From assembly GCA_031267345.1 (NCBI GenBank), contig JAIRZG010000064.1, positions 1 to 5,259 of the forward strand: a DNA stretch of 5,259 nt, read 5' to 3'. Position numbers and translations under genes: made by a program. How positions within the stretch are numbered: the first letter of the stretch is position 1; every line of letters starts with the position of its first letter. The notes under the pieces were generated by a model that worked only from the letters and a program-made list of their open reading frames with translations, did not search any database and was not told the origin of the DNA. This document shows positions 1-5,259 of the stretch, piece after piece. Source of the stretch: Zoogloeaceae bacterium. GTDB taxonomy: Bacteria > Pseudomonadota > Gammaproteobacteria > Burkholderiales > Rhodocyclaceae.

Positions 1-280
1 ACAAGGGGAGAGGAAGTGAAAAAGGGGAGGGAATATAGCCACACCTTCCCTTCAAGGGAAGATCCGGACGGTTTCGCCATCATGAATTCATGGCTTCGGC
101 ATTCATGCGATTGCCCTGCTGCCTGAACAGGGTAATCGCACGAATGTGTTTGCCATTGACATCATCTGCGCTGGCGGCAAAACCGCTGCTTCGTCGATGC
201 TTGCTGCCCTTTCCCATCGTGGAAGAAGGGATGTGGTATACTATTGGCATCGCGCAATCATGTATTGGGAGAAAATATAT
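1..280. other. Stretch with no recognisable gene
   Basis: I read this stretch in all frames and recognise no conserved protein or RNA. It starts with a purine-rich run (about 1-35). It then has a perfect 8-bp inverted repeat with a one-base centre (45-52 and 54-61) and a 12-bp palindrome, CATGAATTCATG (81-92). Open frames on the plus strand here run on into the antisense of the toxin remnant and lack a convincing ribosome-binding site, so I do not call them genes. The stretch lies 3' of the decayed vapC-like remnant and is probably degraded intergenic DNA, though that is inference. Confidence 0.4.
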
Positions 281-471
281 CTATCCCATCCAGTTCCAGA
301 GATTGATGACGGTCAAGCTCACTGCGTCATAGAGCGCGGTATCACGCGATGCCAGATAAAATTGCGCGAGGTCGCTGTTGCGGCAATATAGCCATCAGGC
401 GTCGGAACCCCCCGACCATTGGTTTTTGTCTTTACCGCCAGTTCGGGGAATCGTCCGGACGTAGCGTCAGG
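281..471 (-). pseudogene. VapC-like PIN-domain toxin remnant (C-terminal part, frameshifted)
   Basis: Read on the minus strand, codons from about 468 down to 358 give DATSGRFPELAVKTKTNGRG followed by VPTPDGYIAATATSRNF. The reading then continues one frame over as FYLASRDTALYDAVSLTVIN and LWNWMG, ending at a TAG (281-283). This matches the C-terminal half of VapC-type PIN ribonucleases. In that family an Asp before an 'IAATA'-like helix is an active-site acid, and the 'SRD' and 'VINPW'-like ending is characteristic. Restoring one missing base near 355-361 rejoins the two frames. The N-terminal half, with the first PIN Asp, is absent: upstream is a stop codon (487-489) and the end of the neighbouring hydrolase gene. 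No vapB antitoxin is visible. VapC enzymes cleave RNA, commonly initiator tRNA or rRNA, but this copy cannot make an active product. The family call rests on motif recognition by eye. Confidence 0.72.
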
Positions 472-486
472 GCCGGAGGCAGGGGA

Positions 487-1629
487 TCAGGGCGCAGTGC
501 GGGGCGCAGTGAAAATTTCCTTTTCCCACCAACGGGAAAAGGTTTGTTGCGCGTCATCGAGATACATCGGCTCGCCGATTTTCGGCGTCAACAACCGCCA
601 GGATTTCCCTGTACTGAGTGCAAAAAGGCGTTTGAGCGGTTCGTCCCAGGCGTGGCTGGAAATGGAGAATTTGCCATTGTGGGCGGGCAGCACGGTTTTT
701 GCCTGCAAGTCGTCCGCTGCCTGCGCGGTTTCTTCCGGCTGCATGTGAATATGCGCCCAGCGCTTGTTATATTGTCCGTTTTCCAGAATCGCCAGATCAA
801 AGCCGGAAAAGCGTTGACCGATTTCCTGAAAATGCGGGCTGTAGCCGCTGTCTCCGCTGAAAAAAATTCGCCGCGACGACGTCTCCAGAGCGAAACTGAC
901 CCACAGGGTTTTATTGCGCGTCAGGGTGCGTCCGGAAAAATGCCGCGCGGGGAGAATGTGCAGGGTGAAATTGTCATCCAGCCGTAGCGTTGTGTACCAG
1001 TCGGCTTCGCGGATTTTTTTCTTCGCATAACCCCAATGCTCGAAATGCGCGCCCACGCCAAGACCGCAAATCACCGCGCCGATTTTATCCGCCAGCGCGG
1101 TCACGCTGGGATAATCCAGATGATCCCAGTGGTCATGGGAAATGAGCAGATAGTCAATCGGCGGCATATTTTCCGCCGTATAAATATTGCTTCCCGCAAA
1201 TGCCCGGTTTGAAAAAGAAAACGGCGCGGCGTTATCGCTGAAGACCGGATCAATCAACAGGGTTTTGCCGCCAATCCACATGAAGTAAGAAGAATGTCCC
1301 AACCAGACGACAATATCCCGCTGTTCATCCAGCGCCTTGAGATCGGTTTTGACGGACGGAATGAGGCCGTTCGGTACGCGTTCTACTTTTTCCGCAAAAA
1401 GTTACGAGAAGAAACCGGAAAAGAACCCTCCGCCCGTAAACTGGATAGTCGGCGTCAGATTCCGGAGTTCGCCATCCACATAATGCGGCGACCTTTCGAT
1501 TTCCGCGAGCCGTTCGCTTTCCGGGTGATGGCCGAATTTCGTCTGGTTGAGCACCGCACAAGCGCCCACCGCCAGCCCCTCGATTATCAAAAACAGAGCG
1601 ATCAACATTGTGCGGAGCCTCTTTTTCAC
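487..1629 (-). pseudogene. MBL-fold metallo-hydrolase (UlaG/NAPE-PLD-like), interrupted by one in-frame stop
   Basis: One reading frame from a GTG at 1627-1629 to a TGA at 487-489 covers 380 codons, a plausible full length for COG2220/Lactamase_B_2-type enzymes. Codon 76 is TAA (1402-1404). The N-terminal part has a basic start, a hydrophobic segment (about residues 8-26, ending VGAC, so a membrane anchor or weak lipobox), then KFGHHPESERLAEIERSPHY, the usual lead-in of this family. After the stop the same frame continues with VERVPNGLIPSVKTDLKALD and WLGHSSYF. It then carries the metal-binding HDHWDH (His165, His167, Asp169, His170), His230 (PARHFSGR), Asp260 (SGDSGYS) and His317 (PAHNGKF). 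The motif WAHIHMQPEE is also typical of the NAPE-PLD-like branch. The predicted role is a metal-dependent hydrolase of unknown substrate. GTG is chosen because AGGGA lies 5 nt upstream and the promoter excludes the ATG codons at 1674 and 1659; ATG 1608 is an alternative. The segment after the stop has no good new start: a TTG at 1302 lacks a ribosome-binding site and would lose part of the fold. Confidence 0.85.
1402..1404 (-). other. In-frame TAA stop interrupting the MBL hydrolase gene
   Basis: On the minus strand the codon is TAA, between GGGFFSGFFS and LFAEKVERV. Both sides are in the same frame (1629 to 1404 is a multiple of three) and both match the family, so this is a nonsense change and not a frameshift. 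TTA, CAA, GAA, AAA or TAC/TAT could each become TAA by one substitution. A sequencing error is the main alternative. Confidence 0.85.
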
Positions 1630-1657
1630 GATTTTCCCTGAAGCGCGAGAGGCGCAC

Positions 1658-1687
1658 ATTCTAACCACGCACAATCCACTTTTTCAA
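1658..1687 (-). promoter_or_regulatory. Sigma70-type promoter of the MBL hydrolase gene
   Basis: On the minus strand TTGAAA (1682-1687, 5 of 6 to the -35 consensus) and TAGAAT (1658-1663, 5 of 6 to the -10 consensus) are 18 bases apart. The predicted transcript would start near 1651 and leave about 20 nt before the GTG at 1629, including the AGGGA ribosome-binding site. The boxes are seen directly; their activity is inferred. Confidence 0.6.
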
Positions 1688-1696
1688 TGCGCATCG

Positions 1697-1731
1697 CGCC
1701 GCAGACGTTGGGCGGGAAACTTTCTGCGGCG
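1697..1731. other. 9-bp hairpin with a T run on its plus-strand side
   Basis: Perfect arms CGCCGCAGA (1697-1705) and TCTGCGGCG (1723-1731) enclose a 17-base loop. On the plus strand it is followed by GATTTTTG (five T at 1734-1738), which looks like a weak intrinsic terminator. Both flanking genes run on the minus strand, where no T run follows, so it does not clearly terminate the alkene reductase transcript. It lies just upstream of the hydrolase promoter. Role unknown. Confidence 0.35.
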
Positions 1732-1770
1732 GATTTTTGCCCGTTCCATCCGGTGTCGCTGAGGGTTGAT

Positions 1771-1784
1771 CCGCAGCGATGCGG
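1771..1784 (-). other. Small hairpin just after the alkene reductase stop codon
   Basis: CCGCA (1771-1775), a GCGA loop and TGCGG (1780-1784) form a 5-bp GC-rich stem, 9 bases after the TAG of the reductase gene. No T run follows on the minus strand, so it is at best a transcript-end stabiliser or a weak terminator. Confidence 0.25.
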
Positions 1785-1793
1785 CGCTTGAGT

Positions 1794-2858
1794 CTACCCT
1801 GCCGCATCCAGCGTCGGATAATCCGTATATCCCTTCTCCCCCGGCGTGAAGAACGTCGCGGCATCCGGCGCGTTGAGCGGCTTGCCTTGCCGGAAGCGTT
1901 CCGGCAAGTCCGGATTGGCGAGGAAAGCGCCGCCGAACACGCAGGCGTCGGCGCGTTTCTCCGTCAAGGCGGCTGCCGCTGTTGCCTGATCCAGTCCGCC
2001 GCCGATCAGGTACGCACCATTGAAACGCGGGCGCAGGAGCGCGTGATAATCGGTTTTCGCACCGAATAGTGCGACGTGCAGATAGGCCAGATCGAGGCCG
2101 CGCAATTGGTCGACGAGACAGCTGTAGGTTTCTTGCGGCGCGGAATCGACGATGCTGTTGTAGTTCATCTCCGGCGAAATCTTGATGCCGACGCGCCCGC
2201 CGCCCGCCTCATCGACCATTACGCGCAAGGCTTCCAGCACGAAACGGACGCGGTTTTCCACCGCGCCGCCGTAAGCGTCCTGACGCCGGTTGCTGCCGGA
2301 AGAGAGGAATTGCTCGGGCAGATAGCCGGAAGCGGCGTGCAGTTCGACGCCATCGAACCCGGCGGCGAGCGCGCGGCGGGTCGCGGCGCGGTAGTCCTCC
2401 ACGATGGCGGCGATCTCCTCCGTGCGCAGGGCGCGCGGGGTGACGAAATCCTGCTGCCCGCTCGGCGTCCACGCCTGTCCCTCCGGTTTGATGGCGGAAG
2501 GCGCGACGGGCAACGCGCCCTCCGGCAACAAGGCGGGGTGCGATACCCGCCCGCAGTGCATCAACTGCATGAAGATGAGGCCGCCGCGCGTATGCACAGC
2601 CTCGGTGACGCGCCGCCAGGCGTTCGTCTGGGCGTCGGTAGCGATGCCCGGCGTACGCACGTAACCCTTGCCCATCGCGGAAGGGAATACGCCTTCGCTG
2701 ATGAGGAGTCCAGCGTCGGCGCGTTGCGCGTAATAGGTAACGGTCAGTTCGCCCACTACGCCCTCGTCATCAGCGCGGGAACGGGTCATCGGGGCCATGA
2801 CGAGGCGGTTTTTCAGAATATGGGATCCGACGCGGACGGGGGTGAACAACTGGTTCAT
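1794..2858 (-). CDS. Old Yellow Enzyme-family alkene reductase (NemA/XenB-like)
   Basis: This 354-residue protein is a cytoplasmic FMN-dependent, NAD(P)H-consuming reductase of activated C=C bonds; relatives also reduce N-ethylmaleimide, quinones and nitro compounds. It is a single TIM barrel, and the length matches NemA-type enzymes (about 365 residues). Visible motifs are LFTPVRVGSHILKNRLVMAP and MTR (Thr25, next to the flavin), MQLMHCGRVSHP (Gln98, His101), and the active-site FDGVELHAASGYLPEQFLS with His174, Ser177 and Tyr179. Further on come DAYGGAVENRVRF, the phosphate-binding GGG (287-289) and GGAFLANPDLPERF, and the typical ending EKGYTDYPTL. The ATG at 2856-2858 is chosen because GGAG lies 8 nt upstream and the family begins at this point; a longer reading adds 16 unlikely residues. 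The gene is divergent from a LysR regulator that probably controls it. The oddity is Ser177: well-studied members have Asn or His there to hold the substrate's carbonyl or nitro group. The family call is firm; the exact substrate is unknown. Confidence 0.93.
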   Translation of the reverse strand: MNQLFTPVRVGSHILKNRLVMAPMTRSRADDEGVVGELTVTYYAQRADAGLLISEGVFPSAMGKGYVRTPGIATDAQTNAWRRVTEAVHTRGGLIFMQLMHCGRVSHPALLPEGALPVAPSAIKPEGQAWTPSGQQDFVTPRALRTEEIAAIVEDYRAATRRALAAGFDGVELHAASGYLPEQFLSSGSNRRQDAYGGAVENRVRFVLEALRVMVDEAGGGRVGIKISPEMNYNSIVDSAPQETYSCLVDQLRGLDLAYLHVALFGAKTDYHALLRPRFNGAYLIGGGLDQATAAAALTEKRADACVFGGAFLANPDLPERFRQGKPLNAPDAATFFTPGEKGYTDYPTLDAAG

Positions 2859-2885
2859 GGAAAATGCTCCGGATAATGAATGGAA

Positions 2886-2919
2886 GATGCATGATCGGGC
2901 ATCCACGGGTTTTGATCAA
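2886..2919 (-). promoter_or_regulatory. Candidate promoter and operator of the alkene reductase gene
   Basis: On the minus strand TTGATC (2914-2919) and GATCAT (2891-2896) are 17 bases apart and would serve as -35 and -10 boxes, each 4 of 6 or better. The -10 box lies inside an inverted repeat, GATGC (2886-2890) and GCATC (2899-2903) with 8 bases between. A regulator bound there would sit on the promoter. Transcript start would be near 2884, about 26 nt before the ATG. The pattern is seen; function is inferred. Confidence 0.4.
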
Positions 2920-2963
2920 GATGGCAAAATTGAAAACATTGATTCATGAATGGAGCAATCAAT
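2912..2963 (+). promoter_or_regulatory. LysR gene promoter region with inverted repeats at the start codon
   Basis: A perfect 7-bp inverted repeat, ATTGATT (2938-2944) and AATCAAT (2957-2963) with a 12-base spacer, ends directly against the LysR ATG and spans its GGAG ribosome-binding site. A 10-bp palindrome, ATTCATGAAT (2942-2951), is nested in it. An 8-bp palindrome, TTGATCAA (2912-2919), lies further up and would supply overlapping -35 boxes for both divergent genes; the plus-strand -10 candidate AACATT (2935-2940) is weak. LysR proteins usually bind dyads with AT-rich arms and often repress their own gene, which fits this layout. No site matches T-N11-A within a longer dyad perfectly. 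Confidence 0.45.
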
Positions 2964-3860
2964 ATGGAATGGTTGAACGACATGGCGCTGTTTGTCGAAG
3001 TGGTCAAGGCGCGGGGTTTTCGTCGCGCGGCGGAGACGATTGGCATTCCGAATTCAACCTTGTCGCGCCGCATCAGCCGACTGGAAAAAGCCATCGGGTT
3101 GCGCCTTCTGCGCCGCAGCACCCGTAAAATCGCGCTGACCGAAGCTGGACAACGCTATTTCGAGCGCAGCAAACGCATTGTCGACGAGGCGCGGCTGGCG
3201 CACGAACAGCTCGACGAGACGCTGACCCTGCCCGGCGGTCTGTTGCGCGCCTCGCTGCCGGTGGATTTTGCCCATGTCTTTCTGGCGCCGCTGATTGCCG
3301 AGTTTGCCCGCCGCTATCCGGACATCCGCTTTGCGTTTGACCTGACGCCCCGGCGCGTCGATTTGGTGACGGAACCGGTGGATGTAGTCATCCGCATGGG
3401 CGAGCCGCCGGATTCAAGCCTGATCGCCCGCCTTCTGGCGCGTCTGCCGGGCGGTCTTTACGCTTCGCCGCGCTATCTCGAACAGTTCGGCGAACCGGCG
3501 CAGCCGGAGGATCTGGCGCGGCATGAGTGTCTGCGCTTCAACGCGCCGGGGAGCGCGCGGTGGACGCTGCGTCCTGCGCGCGCCGACAACGCCGGGGAGA
3601 CGCTGGAAATCGCGGTCGACGGGCGCTTTTGCCTCAACAGCGTCGGCATGATACGGCATCTGGCGCTGCTGGATATGGGTATCGCCCTGTTGGCGGAAGA
3701 AATCGTCGCCGACGATCTGGCGCATGACCGCCTGCGCCGCATCCTGCCGCGCTGGCAAACCACGCCGGTTCCCGTCTACGCCATTACCGAAACCCGCCTC
3801 CTGCCCGCGAAAACCCACTGTTTCATTGCGTTTTTACAGGAACGTCTGGCGCGTGGATAA
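2964..3860 (+). CDS. LysR-family transcriptional regulator
   Basis: This 298-residue protein is a DNA-binding transcription factor of normal LysR length. The N-terminal winged helix-turn-helix covers about residues 1-62: FVEVVKARGFRRAAETIGIP, then NSTLSRRISRLEKAIGLRLL and RRSTRKIALTEAGQRYF. A linker helix (about 66-88) leads to the effector-binding domain (about 92-296), with family landmarks such as DVVIRMGEPPDSSLIARLLA and MIRHLALLDMGIALLAEEIV. It resembles the CrgA/DmlR-like subgroup; the ligand cannot be read from sequence. ATG 2964-2966 is chosen over ATG 2946 because GGAG (2952-2955) sits 8 nt before it, which removes six non-family residues. It is divergent from the alkene reductase gene and most likely controls it, possibly in response to an electrophile or quinone-type inducer. 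An inverted repeat over its own start suggests autorepression. The family call is firm; target and ligand are inferred. Confidence 0.94.
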   Translation: MEWLNDMALFVEVVKARGFRRAAETIGIPNSTLSRRISRLEKAIGLRLLRRSTRKIALTEAGQRYFERSKRIVDEARLAHEQLDETLTLPGGLLRASLPVDFAHVFLAPLIAEFARRYPDIRFAFDLTPRRVDLVTEPVDVVIRMGEPPDSSLIARLLARLPGGLYASPRYLEQFGEPAQPEDLARHECLRFNAPGSARWTLRPARADNAGETLEIAVDGRFCLNSVGMIRHLALLDMGIALLAEEIVADDLAHDRLRRILPRWQTTPVPVYAITETRLLPAKTHCFIAFLQERLARG

Positions 3861-3904
3861 GCCCCACCGCATTCGCTCCGGGTCGCGCGCGGATGAAATC
3901 GGCA

Positions 3905-3932
3905 TTGCCGGTCGCCCCGCGTCTGCTACAAT
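3905..3932 (+). promoter_or_regulatory. Extended -10 promoter of the DUF4034-like gene
   Basis: TTGCCG (3905-3910) and TACAAT (3927-3932, 5 of 6 to the -10 consensus) are 16 bases apart, and the -10 box has a TGC extension (3924-3926). The transcript would start near 3939, about 26 nt before the ATG at 3965. This makes the downstream gene an independent unit and not part of a LysR operon. Confidence 0.6.
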
Positions 3933-3964
3933 CCCACCCGTCTGTCCTGACCGGAGAATATGCA

Positions 3965-5170
3965 ATGAACCTTCATCATCCGTTGGCAAGCGTCGTCGTC
4001 GCGCTTGCCCTTGCCTTTACCCTTGTCGCGCCGGTTTCCACTCTTGCCGCGCCGGAGGCCGCGCCGAAAGCCGTGCCGAAGGCCGCCAAAAAGGAAAATT
4101 CCACAGACATGCGCTATGTCGTCATGTTGGGCAGTCACGATTTTGCCGGGCTGGCGGCGGCGGAAAAAACGATAATCGACAACTACCGTAAGCGGCTTAT
4201 CGGCACCGACGAATTTAACGACCAAATCATTGGTCTCGTCTGGCCGCCTTCCGCCAGCTATATCCCGGACGCCGAGTTATGGGTGAAAGCGCAGCCCGAA
4301 TCCTATGCCGCGCGTCTTGGTCTGGGTCGCCTTCAGCTTTATGCCGCGTGGGAAGCGCGTGGATCGGGACTTGCCCGTGATGTTTCCCGCGAACAATTCG
4401 CCGCCATGAGGGTTCTGTTGAAAAAAGCCGAGGAAAATCTGCTCGCTTCGACCAAACTTTTTGAAAAACCTTTTCCCAGTTACAACAACCTGATCAATGT
4501 CGACGCCATGCTTTCGCAGGGCAACATGCGTCATTATCTCGATCAGGCCATCAAGATAGACCCCACCGCAAAGCTCGCTTACGACCGTTATATCCAGTAC
4601 CGCATTCCGCGCTGGGGCGGGTCATACGCGGAACTGGACGCCCTGATCGCCGAAATCAAAAAAGGGCCGATGTTGCCGGAAGATCAGGCCGATCTTGCGG
4701 CGTTTGTGCTTACATGGAAAGCGGTGGATGCGCCCAATCCCGCAAGCACAATCGACCTCTACATTCAGGCTTACGAGCAACTTCCCATTCAAGGCAAGGT
4801 TTTCCGTCTATATTGGGCCGCCGATGTCGCCAAAAAGAACAATCTGAACAAACGCGCCATTGAGATTTACACCCGGATTATCGACGCCTATCCGGACGAG
4901 CATAAGGCTTATTTTGAGCGGGGGTATCGGTACGACCAGATGCAGAATTATGAACTCGCGCTCAAGGATTTCGTCGCCAGCGCCAAACTCGGCAACAAGT
5001 ACGCGCAAAACAACGCGGGCTACTCCTACATGACCGGGCGCGGCGGCCTCAAAGACCTCACGCTGGCGAAGTTCTACCTTACCCAATCCGCCGCGCAAGG
5101 CTTTGAACACGCCCAGGAAAAACTCAAGGTGCTGGAAGCCATGCTGGCGGCAGAGGACGCGAAGAAATAA
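3965..5170 (+). CDS. Secreted DUF4034-like protein with C-terminal TPR/Sel1 repeats
   Basis: This 401-residue protein has a Sec-type signal peptide (hydrophobic core about 8-22, small residues VSTLAA before a likely cut near 27-29), so it is probably periplasmic. An Ala/Pro/Lys-rich spacer follows (about 29-45). Residues about 50-250 resemble DUF4034: paired helices around DFAGLAAAEKTIIDNYRK, WVKAQPESYAARLGLGRLQL with YAAWEARGSG, SREQFAAM, and RWGGSY (216-221). The C-terminal part is helical-repeat: a TPR-like pair at about 296-342 (RAIEIYTRIIDAYPDEHKAY, ALKDFVASAKLG) and a Sel1-like unit at about 344-386 (KYAQNNAGYSYMTGRGGLKD, then YLTQSAAQGFEHAQ). Such repeats bind proteins. No catalytic motif is seen and the function is unknown. 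ATG 3965-3967 is chosen because GGAG lies 8 nt upstream, the signal peptide starts here and a good promoter is close by; a longer reading from 3893 would overlap that promoter. It has its own promoter and appears to be monocistronic. Confidence 0.85.
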   Translation: MNLHHPLASVVVALALAFTLVAPVSTLAAPEAAPKAVPKAAKKENSTDMRYVVMLGSHDFAGLAAAEKTIIDNYRKRLIGTDEFNDQIIGLVWPPSASYIPDAELWVKAQPESYAARLGLGRLQLYAAWEARGSGLARDVSREQFAAMRVLLKKAEENLLASTKLFEKPFPSYNNLINVDAMLSQGNMRHYLDQAIKIDPTAKLAYDRYIQYRIPRWGGSYAELDALIAEIKKGPMLPEDQADLAAFVLTWKAVDAPNPASTIDLYIQAYEQLPIQGKVFRLYWAADVAKKNNLNKRAIEIYTRIIDAYPDEHKAYFERGYRYDQMQNYELALKDFVASAKLGNKYAQNNAGYSYMTGRGGLKDLTLAKFYLTQSAAQGFEHAQEKLKVLEAMLAAEDAKK

Positions 5171-5259
5171 AATCCGGCGGCGCGTTTTGCTCCCTCCTCT
5201 TTCAGAAGCTGTTTTAAAAATTAGAAAGACGTTTGAGGAGCAGGCGGATCATGGCGAGT
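5171..5259 (+). other. Downstream tail with possible start of a gene cut by the window edge
   Basis: No clear terminator follows the DUF4034-like gene. After a GC-rich start the tail has an AT-rich stretch (about 5211-5225), then GAGGAG (5235-5240) and an ATG at 5251 with only three codons (MAS) before the window ends. The ribosome-binding-site distance (10-11 nt) is slightly long. A change from AT-rich sequence to a start codon resembles the left end of an insertion sequence, but there is too little sequence to support that. Confidence 0.25.

Noticed and set aside
45..61. Inverted repeat as a transcription terminator
   Set aside because: Neither side has a T run and the one-base centre cannot form a loop without opening base pairs.
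349..987. Long plus-strand open frame over the hydrolase 3' half
   Set aside because: It is antisense to the conserved hydrolase frame and the toxin remnant, has a low-complexity translation with no family motif, and has no ribosome-binding site.
1302..1302. TTG at 1300-1302 as a real start of a shorter hydrolase
   Set aside because: No ribosome-binding site precedes it, and it would cut into the conserved strand WLGHSSY, so a stable product is unlikely.
281..1401. Hydrolase-toxin fusion read through the TGA at 487
   Set aside because: The toxin remnant happens to share the hydrolase frame, but it is frameshifted itself and the hydrolase already has its usual C-terminal length at the TGA.
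1325..1657. Overlapping minus-strand frame suggesting a frameshift in the hydrolase gene
   Set aside because: The conserved residues on both sides of 1402 lie in the same frame, so the defect is a stop codon and this other frame is a shadow.
2076..2876. 266-codon plus-strand open frame
   Set aside because: It is the antisense shadow of the alkene reductase gene, whose motifs are clear; its translation is Arg/Ala/Gly-rich and unlike any family.
2859..2906. 16-residue N-terminal extension of the alkene reductase
   Set aside because: It has no ribosome-binding site, overlaps the likely promoter and lies outside the family's normal start.

Overview
This is an ordinary-looking chromosomal window from a GC-rich bacterium, most likely a beta- or gammaproteobacterium. 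That placement is inferred from the gene families, the sigma70-like promoter boxes and codon use, because no rRNA or other marker gene is present. The three intact genes each have a GGAG ribosome-binding site exactly 8 nt before an ATG. I used this shared pattern to choose their starts.

Left part (1-1793). Positions 1-280 hold no recognisable gene. Positions 281-471 on the minus strand are the C-terminal remnant of a VapC-like PIN-domain toxin, broken by a one-base frameshift and lacking its N-terminal half. Positions 487-1629 (minus) are a full-length membrane-anchored metallo-beta-lactamase-fold hydrolase gene (UlaG/NAPE-PLD-like branch). It is interrupted by a single in-frame TAA, while its promoter, ribosome-binding site and every metal-ligand residue are intact. 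A hairpin lies between this gene and the next.

Middle (1794-3860). An Old Yellow Enzyme-type, FMN-dependent alkene reductase (minus) is divergent from a LysR-family regulator (plus). The 105-bp region between them holds overlapping candidate promoters and three inverted repeats, which is the classic layout of a LysR regulator controlling its neighbour and itself. The likely job is reduction of electrophilic alkenes, quinones or nitro compounds under LysR control.

Right part (3861-5259). A good extended -10 promoter drives a secreted 401-residue protein with a DUF4034-like region followed by TPR/Sel1-type helical repeats. Its function is unknown. The last 89 bases contain an AT-rich stretch and a possible start codon of a gene that continues beyond the window.

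I found no RNA gene, CRISPR array, complete mobile element or clearly new multi-gene system. The points most worth checking are the single-stop hydrolase gene, the decayed toxin beside it, and the operator-like repeats between the divergent pair.
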